Program-made: the position numbers and the translations under genes
Notes under the pieces: model-generated
What the model saw: the letters and a program-made list of their open reading frames with translations, nothing else
What the model was told of the DNA's origin: nothing
Databases searched by the model: none
From: Winogradskyella sediminis
Lineage (GTDB): Bacteria > Bacteroidota > Bacteroidia > Flavobacteriales > Flavobacteriaceae
Assembly: GCF_003387355.1 (NCBI RefSeq)
Contig: NZ_QUNH01000001.1
Location: 1-64,000 of the forward strand
Length of the DNA: 64,000 nt
Direction: 5' to 3'
Part shown: positions 53,224-60,864 of the stretch, one piece after another
How positions within the stretch are numbered: the stretch's first letter is position 1
Layout: every line of letters starts with the position of its first letter

Positions 53224-53611
53224 TAATGCCTGTGAAAACAGGTATCTTATTAATTATATTTTACTTTCTTAATTTATTATAGTTCAGATTCCAATTAGTA
53301 CTTATATCTGTCCAATTAGGATTCATTTCCTCTATCAATTCAATTTTCCAATCTCTTTTCCATTTTTTGAATTGTCTTTCTGGTATCTCTGCTTCATTAC
53401 CTTGTTCGAACTCCTCAAAATAAACTAGTTTATCACAATTATATTTAGCTGTGAATGATTTTGGATACACTTTTAGTTTATGCTCTTTAACTCTTTCCTC
53501 AATATTATCGGTTATACCAATATAAATTACACCATTAGGTTTATTTGTCATGATATAGACATACCAATAATTCATTAATATCGATTATGAGACCTCTTTT
53601 TCCAAAGAGGT
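53224..53611. mobile_element. Hairpin-bounded GIY-YIG cassette 2 between paaA and paaB
   Basis: Left hairpin GCCTGT-GAAA-ACAGGT (53228-53243) with flank ATCTTATTAAT. Right hairpin ACCTCTTTTTCCAAAGAGGT (53592-53611) with flank ATTATGAG, the two being inverted in order (flanks face inward). The right hairpin is coding sequence for the last residues of PaaA. It contains only a GIY-YIG gene. The end pair is less alike than in the other cassettes. Confidence 0.45.
53261..53575 (-). CDS. GIY-YIG nuclease family protein (URI type)
   Basis: 104 residues: MNYWYVYIMTNKPNGVIYIGITDNIEERVKEHK, then YNCDKLVYFEEFEQG, EIPERQFKKWKRDWKIELIEEMNPNWTD. Same single-domain group as the protein at 41628 and similar throughout, but not a recent copy. 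The catalytic Tyr, Arg and Glu positions are kept. It splits paaA from paaB. Confidence 0.9.
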   Translation of the reverse strand: MNYWYVYIMTNKPNGVIYIGITDNIEERVKEHKLKVYPKSFTAKYNCDKLVYFEEFEQGNEAEIPERQFKKWKRDWKIELIEEMNPNWTDISTNWNLNYNKLRK

Positions 53612-54544
53612 TCGTTGTTTTTTTGAGGCATGAGCCATTGCTGCGTCTCTAACCCATTCACCTTCTTCCCATGCATTTACTCTTGCTTTCATGCGCTCCT
53701 TATTCATTGGTCCATGACCTTTTACAACTTGCCAAAACTCGTCCCAATCGATTTCTCCAAAGTCATAACTTTGGCGTTCTTCATTCCATTTTAAATCTGG
53801 ATCTGGAATGGTTAAACCTATTAATTCTGCTTGTGGAACGGTTTGGTCTATGAACTGCTGACGTAAATCGTCGTTAGACTTACGTTTTAGTTTCCATTTC
53901 ATGGATTGTGCTGTATGGATTGACTCTGCATCTGTTGGGCCTAACATCATTAAACTTGGCCACCACCAACGATTTAAAGCATCTTGTGCCATTTCTTTTT
54001 GTTCTGGTGTACCATTTGCCAATTTTATCATGATTTCATACCCTTGACGTTGGTGGAAACTTTCTTCTTTACACACACGAATCATTGCTCTTGCATATGG
54101 TCCATAAGATGTATTACATAATGGCACTTGATTGATAATTGCTGCGCCATCAACTAACCAGCCAATGGCTCCCATATCTGCCCAAGTAATGGTTGGATAG
54201 TTAAAAATAGATGAATATTTTGCTTTACCTGTGTGCAACTGCTCGTACATTTCTTCTCTAGAAATACCTAAAGTTTCGGTTGCTGAATATAGATACAATC
54301 CATGTCCTGCTTCGTCTTGCACTTTTGCAAGTAATGCTACTTTACGTCTTAAAGAAGGTGCTCTTGTAATCCAGTTACCTTCTGGAAGCATACCTACAAT
54401 TTCGGAATGTGCGTGTTGCGACATTTGCCTAATATGCGTTTTACGATATTTTTCTGGCATCCAATCTTTTGGTTCGATTTTCTCGTCTCTTGCGATACGT
54501 GCTTCGAATTGTGCTTCTAGGTTTTTTATTTGTTCTTCACTCAT
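53585..54544 (-). CDS. paaA: Phenylacetyl-CoA epoxidase catalytic subunit PaaA
   Basis: 319 residues. Di-iron ferritin-like oxygenase with the ligand motifs [20 protein letters not shown] and [17 protein letters not shown], plus [17 protein letters not shown] and [22 protein letters not shown]. It inserts oxygen into the ring of phenylacetyl-CoA to give the 1,2-epoxide. The last dozen residues (QRTSLEKEV and neighbours) are encoded by a hairpin at the edge of the GIY-YIG cassette, so the natural C-terminus may have been changed by the insertion. Confidence 0.96.
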   Translation of the reverse strand: MSEEQIKNLEAQFEARIARDEKIEPKDWMPEKYRKTHIRQMSQHAHSEIVGMLPEGNWITRAPSLRRKVALLAKVQDEAGHGLYLYSATETLGISREEMYEQLHTGKAKYSSIFNYPTITWADMGAIGWLVDGAAIINQVPLCNTSYGPYARAMIRVCKEESFHQRQGYEIMIKLANGTPEQKEMAQDALNRWWWPSLMMLGPTDAESIHTAQSMKWKLKRKSNDDLRQQFIDQTVPQAELIGLTIPDPDLKWNEERQSYDFGEIDWDEFWQVVKGHGPMNKERMKARVNAWEEGEWVRDAAMAHASKKQRTSLEKEVS

Positions 54545-54582
54545 TGTATTAATTATTAGTGAATAGTTTTTAGTTTTTAGTG

Positions 54583-54607
54583 GATTCCTGCCTATGCAGG
54601 AATGACA
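54583..54607. repeat. GATTCCTGC...GCAGGAATGACA hairpin before paaA
   Basis: ATTCCTGC (54584) and GCAGGAAT (54596), then GACAAAT. One or two bases different from the copy at 46063. It lies in the 95-base gap between paaE and paaA. Confidence 0.8.
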
Positions 54608-54639
54608 AATTAATAGACTCCTTTTTACAAAGGAATTTG

Positions 54640-55713
54640 TTACACATCAAAATCGACGATTACTTTATCTGTTGTTGGTACTGCTTGACAGCTTAGCACC
54701 AGGTTTTGCGCGACTTCTTTATCGTCTAGCGCGTAATTTATTTTCATTTCTACGTTTCCTTCTATGACCTCGCATTTGCAGGTGCTACAAACGCCACCTT
54801 TGCAGGCGAATGGCAAATCGGCTCCTGCACCTAAGGCTGCATCGAGAATGTTATCGTACTCTTTGGTCATGGTGAAGGCGAATTCTTTTCCGCCATCGAC
54901 TATGATTACTTCTGTTCCTTCTACGTTTTGTTGTGCTAGACGCTCGGCTCTTTTAATATCTTCGTCTGAAAGACCTGTTACGAATAGCTCGAAATGCACG
55001 AGTTCTTTTGGTAAACCTGCGTTTATTAAATAGTCGCTTACAAAGTGTACCATTTTTTCTGGTCCGCAAAGGAAAACCTCGCTTGTGTCTGGAATATCTA
55101 TAAACGTTTTGGTTAAAACTTGCATCTTTTCATCGTCAAAACGCCCGTTAAACAACTCGATATCTCTACGTTCTTTGGTTAAGAAATAATAAATTTCGAG
55201 TCTACCAAAGTATGTGTTTCGAAGTTGCTCTAAGGCTTCTTTAAAGATAATTGATTTTGCTGTTTTATTAACGTAAAACAATTTACAAGTTGCGTTAGGC
55301 TCTGCTGATAAATGTGCTTTTAACATTGAAAGCACTGGCGTGATACCACTTCCTGCTGCAAAAAAGAGATAATTTTTTGAGGCTTCTGGCTGTACCTCGA
55401 CACCAAATGTTCCACTTGGCACCATAACTTCTAGCTCGTCTCCTGCTTTTAAATTATTATTTATATAACTTGAAAACTTACCTCCGGAAATTTGTTTTAC
55501 TGCAACTTTCCACTCGTTATCGTTTGGGCCAGAACATAGTGAATATGAACGACGAACATCTTCGCCATTAATATCTGCTTTTAGCGTTAAATGCTGACCT
55601 TGACGAAATTTGAATTCGTTTTTTAAATTATCTGGAACAGCGAAAGAAACAACCGAAGTATCGTCTGTCTCCTTATATATATCTTGTATTTTTAGTTTAT
55701 AGAATTGTGCCAT
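54640..55713 (-). CDS. paaE: Phenylacetyl-CoA epoxidase reductase PaaE
   Basis: 357 residues. Ferredoxin-NADP reductase-like domain (about 1-235): [31 protein letters not shown] for FAD and [16 protein letters not shown] with [11 protein letters not shown] for the nucleotide. The C-terminal 2Fe-2S ferredoxin domain has [13 protein letters not shown] and a fourth Cys in LVLSCQ. It passes electrons from NADPH to PaaA. It is the first paa structural gene, directly after the TetR gene, with its own promoter and operator in the gap. Confidence 0.96.
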   Translation of the reverse strand: MAQFYKLKIQDIYKETDDTSVVSFAVPDNLKNEFKFRQGQHLTLKADINGEDVRRSYSLCSGPNDNEWKVAVKQISGGKFSSYINNNLKAGDELEVMVPSGTFGVEVQPEASKNYLFFAAGSGITPVLSMLKAHLSAEPNATCKLFYVNKTAKSIIFKEALEQLRNTYFGRLEIYYFLTKERRDIELFNGRFDDEKMQVLTKTFIDIPDTSEVFLCGPEKMVHFVSDYLINAGLPKELVHFELFVTGLSDEDIKRAERLAQQNVEGTEVIIVDGGKEFAFTMTKEYDNILDAALGAGADLPFACKGGVCSTCKCEVIEGNVEMKINYALDDKEVAQNLVLSCQAVPTTDKVIVDFDV

Positions 55714-55733
55714 TATTATTTCTTAATCCTTAA

Positions 55734-55765
55734 ACTAACACTTGTTAGTTAGTGTTACAAAGTTA
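55734..55765 (-). promoter_or_regulatory. paaE promoter with overlapping TetR-type operator
   Basis: On the minus strand TAACTTTG (55758-55765) matches the -7 consensus exactly. Directly downstream are two overlapping inverted repeats: TAACAC with GTGTTA (55736-55757) and ACTAACA-CT-TGTTAGT (55734-55749). Their position around the transcription start, in the gap after the TetR gene, fits a repressor operator for the paa run. Confidence 0.6.
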
Positions 55766-55781
55766 AGAAATAATTTGATAC

Positions 55782-56351
55782 CTAAATGTTAATTCCCTTG
55801 ATGAGGATTTGGGATAAAGAATTAGACAGTTCATCTAAATTGACATCTTCCTTTTTAGGAATCCAAAGATAGAGAGAACGCAATGTCGTTAAAATTGAAA
55901 ACAACATAACCTCTGGCTTAATATCTATGATTTCACCTGATGCTATTCCGCTTTTAAGAATATCTCTAAAATCATTTTCATAATCGTCCCTTAACTGTTG
56001 ATAATATTTTAGATGCTCTTCGAGGTGCATCCAATCATTATTAAGAGACGCCATGCCATATATATTTTGGCTAGAAATTTTAACGTGAAGTTCAATGATT
56101 TTTTTTAGTTTATCAATACAGCTATCATTAGAAGATTGAATGAGTTGCATGCCTTCTGTAAATTCTTCGGCAAGAGAAATAATAATGGCCTTTAAAATAT
56201 CTTGTTTAGAATTTATATGATTATAAAGACTTGCAGCCTTAATCCCCATGGCTTTGGCCAAGTCCCTCATAGTTACAGCGCTATAGCCTTTTTCTTTGAA
56301 CAACTTAGCTGCTGTGGTTATTATTTCTTCTTTACGAGTTATCCCTTTCAA
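55782..56351 (-). CDS. TetR/AcrR family regulator, probable PaaR-type repressor
   Basis: 189 residues. N-terminal TetR helix-turn-helix (EEIITTAAKLFKEKGYSAVTMRDLAKAMGIKAASLYNHINSKQDIL) and a helical ligand-binding domain. It is the first gene of the paa strand, upstream of paaE. TetR regulators at this place control phenylacetate breakdown in several phyla and are released by phenylacetyl-CoA, so this role is likely. The start codon is TTG; no in-frame ATG precedes it. Confidence 0.85.
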   Translation of the reverse strand: MKGITRKEEIITTAAKLFKEKGYSAVTMRDLAKAMGIKAASLYNHINSKQDILKAIIISLAEEFTEGMQLIQSSNDSCIDKLKKIIELHVKISSQNIYGMASLNNDWMHLEEHLKYYQQLRDDYENDFRDILKSGIASGEIIDIKPEVMLFSILTTLRSLYLWIPKKEDVNLDELSNSLSQILIKGINI

Positions 56352-56399
56352 TATTTTATGAAGTGTTTAATAATTTGTAAATTTAAACAAAAAGAAACT

Positions 56400-56705
56400 A
56401 TGGGATTTTTAGATTTTATTTTTCGTACAAAAAAGCGTCAAGTTGAAGAATATTTAAAAAATGACGCCATTATATTAGACGTGAGATCTCAGCAGGAATG
56501 GGATGGAGGACATATTAAAAATGCAATACATATACCCATCAACGAATTAAACAATAGAGTTGATGAAATAAAAAAGTTTGACAAACCCATAATTACCTGT
56601 TGTGCAAGTGGTGCACGTTCTGCTAAGGCGGCAAAGTTTTTAAACCTCAATAATATTGCTGCTACCAATGGAGGTGGATGGATTAACTTAAAAAGTCAAC
56701 TATAA
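56400..56705 (+). CDS. Rhodanese-like domain protein
   Basis: 101 residues from the ATG at 56400 (MGFLDFIFRTKKRQVEEYLKND). Single rhodanese fold with AIILDVRSQQEWDGGHIKNAIHIP and the active-site Cys in ITCCASGARSAKAAKFL. Cytoplasmic and probably sulfur- or thiol-linked. Its 3' end overlaps the convergent DUF4230 gene by 6 bases. An upstream reading of 66 more codons overlaps the TetR gene and is rejected. Confidence 0.9.
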   Translation: MGFLDFIFRTKKRQVEEYLKNDAIILDVRSQQEWDGGHIKNAIHIPINELNNRVDEIKKFDKPIITCCASGARSAKAAKFLNLNNIAATNGGGWINLKSQL

Positions 56706-57314
56706 TTGTAATTTTTGTAATTCTTCAGAAGACTTTATTGAATTATCATGGTATTGCAAAGTCCAACCTAAAGTATTTGTAAGAATAAAGAACTTGGAAA
56801 GCTCACTAATTAAACGGTTTTCTGCATTCGATTTTAATTCTGAAGCCTCTATCTTTTTCATTAATGATGCTTTTACCGTTGTTTTTATAGCGTTATAATC
56901 CTTGGCTTCAAACTGGTTTAGAAAATCAGCTTGCATATCGTAATACTCGAAATCTGGACTAATTTTAATTTCTTCTTTTGGAATACTAAGTATTTGAAGT
57001 GTTTTAGCGCCCTCATCAATACGATAGTCTATTTTACTCAAATCGTAACTCACAGTGACATCGGCATTAACAATAACCACAGCTTTCTTTTCAGCCGAAA
57101 TTAAATCTCCAAAAATACCCTTAGAATTTTTATAGGTAAACACTTCACTAAAATGTCCCTCGGTAACCACGAGTTTGCCGACATTTTTAATTTGCTCCTG
57201 AATTAAAGCACTACTTTCTTTAAGTACAATTTTATCTTCTTGTTTGTTATCACAGTATTTAAAAGTGAAGACAATAACCAAAGTTATAATAACTCCAAAT
57301 AGAATTTTTCTCAT
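56700..57314 (-). CDS. DUF4230 domain protein
   Basis: 204 residues. One N-terminal membrane helix (MRKILFGVIITLVIVFTFKYC) and the DUF4230 domain: IKNVGKLVVTEGHFSEVFTYK, KKAVVIVNADVTVSYDLSKIDYRID, with the YYDMQADFLNQFEAKDYNAIK region. Anchored to the inner membrane facing the periplasm. No function is known for the family. Confidence 0.88.
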   Translation of the reverse strand: MRKILFGVIITLVIVFTFKYCDNKQEDKIVLKESSALIQEQIKNVGKLVVTEGHFSEVFTYKNSKGIFGDLISAEKKAVVIVNADVTVSYDLSKIDYRIDEGAKTLQILSIPKEEIKISPDFEYYDMQADFLNQFEAKDYNAIKTTVKASLMKKIEASELKSNAENRLISELSKFFILTNTLGWTLQYHDNSIKSSEELQKLQL

Positions 57315-57543
57315 AGGCTAATTTAAACAAATTACGACTTAAAAAAACTTAAATTAATTATAATTAAAACTTGTTTTTCTGCTTTACATCGTATGTAAAT
57401 GTGCATTATCTAAAAAAAACGCCACACATCCTATATAAATACAAATTAAGCAATTAGAGTGTAAATTAGACTTACAATACGCAAATTCTGACACCCAAAA
57501 TCAGATAATTTGTAAGCCCATTAACCTAAAAAAAGTGATTATT

Positions 57544-58314
57544 ATGATTAAAAACATAAGCATATTACTCGTCCTACTTTTGACTCATTTTAGCTACAGT
57601 CAGAATATCACATTACTTCAAAATACACATCCTAAAGCTAAAGAATTAAAACACCATTTAAATGCCACAAAGGATAGCTTGGTATTAGAGTGTAATTCTA
57701 AAATTAAAAAAGTAGAAATTTTTAATGAAGATTACGAACAGATTATTACAGTAGATACACCTAAAACTGAAATTTCATTGAGAGACATTCCTATAGGTAA
57801 TTTTATTGTTGAAGCTAAATTAACCGAAAAAATCATTGTTATGGATTTAGTCAAATACAACGATTTGTACAACATTTCTAACGCTAACAGCTCTCACAAT
57901 ACCGAACAAATAGCTGAAGGAAAAGGCATGATGTTAGATGAAGAACTAAAAGTAATTAAAAGCGCACCAAAAAAGAGCATTGCATTTATCTTAACGCGTG
58001 GCAATAGTGGCATGCAGCCAAAAAAACATCAAAAATACTTCTGGACAGAAACGCAAATTAATAATGATAGCGGATCGAGTAAAACTATGAGATTAGTAGA
58101 TCAGAAATCCGTGGAAACAATGATATACAGACACAAGATTGAAACAAACAGCAATTCTGGTAGATTAAACACACTGACTGTTTGGGAAGTATATAACAAG
58201 AGTAAATTTATGGAGCAGCAAGTCTCTAATCCAGATTTTGTGTATTCCGTGGCTACAGATATATTTAATCCGACGCCATATTACTCTACAGGCAACAATC
58301 TTCAAAGCCTCTAG
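57544..58314 (+). CDS. Exported protein of unknown function, paralogue 1
   Basis: 256 residues from the ATG at 57544 (MIKNISILLVLLLTHFSYSQ, signal peptide); a GTG three codons earlier is possible. The N-terminal domain (ITLLQNTHPKAKELKHHLNA ... EIFNEDYEQIITVDTPKTEISLRDIPIGNFIVEAKLTEKIIVMDLVKY) is a beta-rich carboxypeptidase-regulatory-like fold. The C-terminal domain contains RLVDQKSVETMIYRHKIET and RLNTLTVWEVYN. Both halves match the next gene, so this is a tandem duplication. No named family is recognised. Confidence 0.7.
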   Translation: MIKNISILLVLLLTHFSYSQNITLLQNTHPKAKELKHHLNATKDSLVLECNSKIKKVEIFNEDYEQIITVDTPKTEISLRDIPIGNFIVEAKLTEKIIVMDLVKYNDLYNISNANSSHNTEQIAEGKGMMLDEELKVIKSAPKKSIAFILTRGNSGMQPKKHQKYFWTETQINNDSGSSKTMRLVDQKSVETMIYRHKIETNSNSGRLNTLTVWEVYNKSKFMEQQVSNPDFVYSVATDIFNPTPYYSTGNNLQSL

Positions 58315-58498
58315 TTTTAAAATTAAAGCATCTAGAGTATTCATTTTTAAGAGCACGGCATCTCCAATAAACCTACAACTAAAGCTTGATTTACAACGTT
58401 TCATATACCAATATATGTGTTACATCGACCCACTTAGCAAATAAACCCGTAAAACGAACCTCGCATCTATAATATAGCGCAGCCTATTAAAAAGCACG

Positions 58499-58506
58499 TA
58501 CCTTTG
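58499..58506 (+). promoter_or_regulatory. -7 box for paralogue 2
   Basis: TACCTTTG matches TAnnTTTG exactly. The predicted transcription start (about 58514) supports the ATG at 58582. The rest of the 267-base gap 58315-58581 shows nothing else. Confidence 0.45.
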
Positions 58507-58581
58507 TACATGGTATTGAGTATGTTATTTCATTTTCTTGCTACCAAAATTGTTTCCCAAAAACAAAAAAACCTACTAATT

Positions 58582-59463
58582 ATGAGATTACTATACTTCG
58601 TTGTATTCTTATTTGTATCATCCTTAGTGTATGGTCAGAAGTCGGTATTGCTTCAAAATACAAATACAAGAGCCAAAGAACTTAAACATTATCTGAACAA
58701 AACCGAAGATAGTATCGTTTTTCAATGTGATAGTACCATATACGAACTCATGATTTTCAATGATGAAGATTTTGAACGCGTTATAAAAGTTAAGGATACT
58801 GTCGCTAAAATTCAAATTTCAGATATTCCAGTGGGTCGCTATGCTGTTGAAGCTGTACTAAAAGATAAGTTAATAATTATCACGCTACTGCGAAACCAAT
58901 CCTTTGATTTAAAAACGCCTACACTTATCACCTCTAACAACCATAATAATCACACCACACAAATAGATTCTCTATCTAAGTCTATACCTTTTGGATCTGA
59001 AAGTAACACTATTGAATCTGATTTAAGACTTTCTGGTAAAAAAGCAAATCAAAAAGAAACGAAGGGAACTACCTCAACAAACAGAAATCTTGAAAACAGA
59101 ATATCTATTTACAAAAGCAGAGGAGTTAAAACCACTAAAATCAGCCCACCAAGATTGCAATTAACGGATTCTAAGCGATACAAATCTCACTCCAATTACT
59201 GGGTTATTTATAAAATAAATAAAGGTTCTAGTTCAGAAAAAATTCTCAGAATAGTAGACCAAAAAACAGTAGACAAAATGATTCGCAAGATTGAGACTGA
59301 CATGAAAACCTCTACAGGTCGCTTAAATGAACTTACGGCTTGGGAAATCTATGACACCACACACTTTGTACAACATAAGCGTAAAAACAGAAGCAACTAT
59401 ATGAATATAGAATCTAATAGTTTTAACATTGTACCTTATTACAAAATAGAACACGAACGATAA
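58582..59463 (+). CDS. Exported protein of unknown function, paralogue 2
   Basis: 293 residues from the ATG at 58582 (MRLLYFVVFLFVSSLVYGQ, signal peptide). It parallels the preceding gene: LLQNTNTRAKELKHYLNKTEDSI, the FNDEDFERVIKVKDTVAKIQISDIPVGRYAVEAVL block, then RIVDQKTVDKMIRKIETDM and RLNELTAWEIYD. A longer, low-complexity Ser/Asn/Lys/Thr linker separates the two halves. A reading that starts 78 bases earlier overlaps the -7 box and is rejected. Confidence 0.7.
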   Translation: MRLLYFVVFLFVSSLVYGQKSVLLQNTNTRAKELKHYLNKTEDSIVFQCDSTIYELMIFNDEDFERVIKVKDTVAKIQISDIPVGRYAVEAVLKDKLIIITLLRNQSFDLKTPTLITSNNHNNHTTQIDSLSKSIPFGSESNTIESDLRLSGKKANQKETKGTTSTNRNLENRISIYKSRGVKTTKISPPRLQLTDSKRYKSHSNYWVIYKINKGSSSEKILRIVDQKTVDKMIRKIETDMKTSTGRLNELTAWEIYDTTHFVQHKRKNRSNYMNIESNSFNIVPYYKIEHER

Positions 59464-59473
59464 TTCGGAATAC

Positions 59474-59812
59474 CTATTGCTTTTTAAGCTCTAATTTTTC
59501 AGCAAAATAATCACAAAAATCTTTCATAGTAGCCGTCATTTTTTCATCTTGTGTGGCTCTTAAAAACGTATCACTCATAGTTACTAAAGTTTGATGAAAG
59601 AATAATTTCATTTCATCAACAGGCATATCCTTTGTCCACAAATCTATTTTAAGTGTTTCTTGTGCCTTACTATCCCATACAGACAACATAATTGCCTTAG
59701 CTTCCTCATTATCAACCCCTCCATCTTGAGCAGACCAATTTAACTTCTCTGGCACTCTATTCTCGTCGAGTTCTACGTTTAGTACTATTTTAGATTTTAT
59801 AACTTTAGACAT
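59474..59812 (-). CDS. gldC: Gliding motility protein GldC
   Basis: 112 residues: VIKSKIVLNVELDENRVPEKLNWSAQDGG, DMPVDEMKLFFHQTLVTMSDTFLRAT, YFAEKLEL. This is the small cytoplasmic GldC of Flavobacteriia. In F. johnsoniae it is encoded with gldB and supports gliding, although it is less critical than GldB. Its start overlaps the gldB stop by one base, so the two are translationally coupled. Confidence 0.93.
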   Translation of the reverse strand: MSKVIKSKIVLNVELDENRVPEKLNWSAQDGGVDNEEAKAIMLSVWDSKAQETLKIDLWTKDMPVDEMKLFFHQTLVTMSDTFLRATQDEKMTATMKDFCDYFAEKLELKKQ

Positions 59813-60780
59813 TACTTTTTTGGTTTAAATTTTGATTTATTAAATATCACATCAGGTTCCGTTTGCATTATTTCTATAACATTTTCACCTGAATTTTCAG
59901 CATACGCTTTTACAATTTGCCAACCGATATATTGACCCAATCGTCCTGGAGATTCATTATCTAACTCTAAATAAAATTTAGAAAATGGAGCATTAGCAAT
60001 AAATCGATTTGGTAATTTAGAATCGGTACTAAACAGCATTTCTTTTTCTATAAAATAGCTCCAAATCTGACTTTCATTAGCCTCAGCCCATTTGAGCTCA
60101 CTATCGGAGTAGCCGATTTTTTCAGCATCAGTTTTAAAAGGAATCATAACATCTTTAAAATATAGCAATTTCCCGAAATAAATCATTTCATCTAGCAGTG
60201 TTTTTCTAGTCGACTGAAAAGCATATTTCTCAGCATAGTCATTTGCTATATCTACTACAATTTGCTCTTCTTTAAAGTTCTTAGCTAAGTACACAGGTAT
60301 ATTACCATCTACATAAAACTTATGATTTTCTCCTAAATAATTATCTAACGCAATAACCACAACACTATCCGTTACAATCACATTATCTCTATACTGCACA
60401 TTATTTGTAAACGTCGCTACCCTAGGAATTGAAAAAACTTTATCATAGTATTTTATATGCTGAAATAAAGAAGTTAACTCTACTTTGGTGTTTTTAAAAT
60501 CTTCAAAAGCGAGTTGTACTTCTTTTAAAATTTCGTGCTGTAAGGTATCTTGCATGCGCTCAATAACAATAGAATCTGACACGTGTTTAGAAAAGAAAAA
60601 AGGAAAAGCACCTTTAAGACGAGGCAGATCTTTTGGAGTCGCTTCTAAAAGAGCCTTATCAAAACGCTCAATATTAAAATCTACTTCAATTTTAGCAATC
60701 TCTTGTTCAACCTTAGACTCCTCATTACAAGAAAGCATTATAAATCCAAGTATTAAAATAAAGTAAATTCTTATTTGCAT
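59812..60780 (-). CDS. gldB: Gliding motility lipoprotein GldB
   Basis: 322 residues from the ATG at 60780 (MQIRIYFILILGFIMLSCNEES, lipobox Cys18). The mature part has FNIERFDKALLEATPKDLPRLKGAFPFFFSKHVSDS and the M76-like zinc-peptidase-related region NVIVTDSVVVIALDNYLGENHKFYV ... ERPG-like ESPGRLGQYIGWQIVKAYAENS. GldB is required for gliding and T9SS function in F. johnsoniae. A reading 51 bases longer crosses the promoter and is rejected. Confidence 0.94.
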   Translation of the reverse strand: MQIRIYFILILGFIMLSCNEESKVEQEIAKIEVDFNIERFDKALLEATPKDLPRLKGAFPFFFSKHVSDSIVIERMQDTLQHEILKEVQLAFEDFKNTKVELTSLFQHIKYYDKVFSIPRVATFTNNVQYRDNVIVTDSVVVIALDNYLGENHKFYVDGNIPVYLAKNFKEEQIVVDIANDYAEKYAFQSTRKTLLDEMIYFGKLLYFKDVMIPFKTDAEKIGYSDSELKWAEANESQIWSYFIEKEMLFSTDSKLPNRFIANAPFSKFYLELDNESPGRLGQYIGWQIVKAYAENSGENVIEIMQTEPDVIFNKSKFKPKK

Positions 60781-60828
60781 TTGGTAAAATATTTTTAATC
60801 CTAACTCGATTACATTATTTTTGTTGTG

Positions 60829-60836
60829 CAAAGGTA
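60829..60836 (-). promoter_or_regulatory. -7 box for gldBC
   Basis: Reads TACCTTTG on the minus strand, an exact TAnnTTTG. It supports the ATG at 60780 as the gldB start and lies in the divergent gldB-nadE gap. Confidence 0.5.
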
Positions 60837-60864
60837 CACTTCTTTGTTTTAAAAATTAAAAATT

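Noticed and set aside
41595..53611. Classical insertion sequences or a group I intron carrying the GIY-YIG genes
   Set aside because: No transposase, no intron core elements and no interrupted host gene. The units are too short (about 400 bases) for either.
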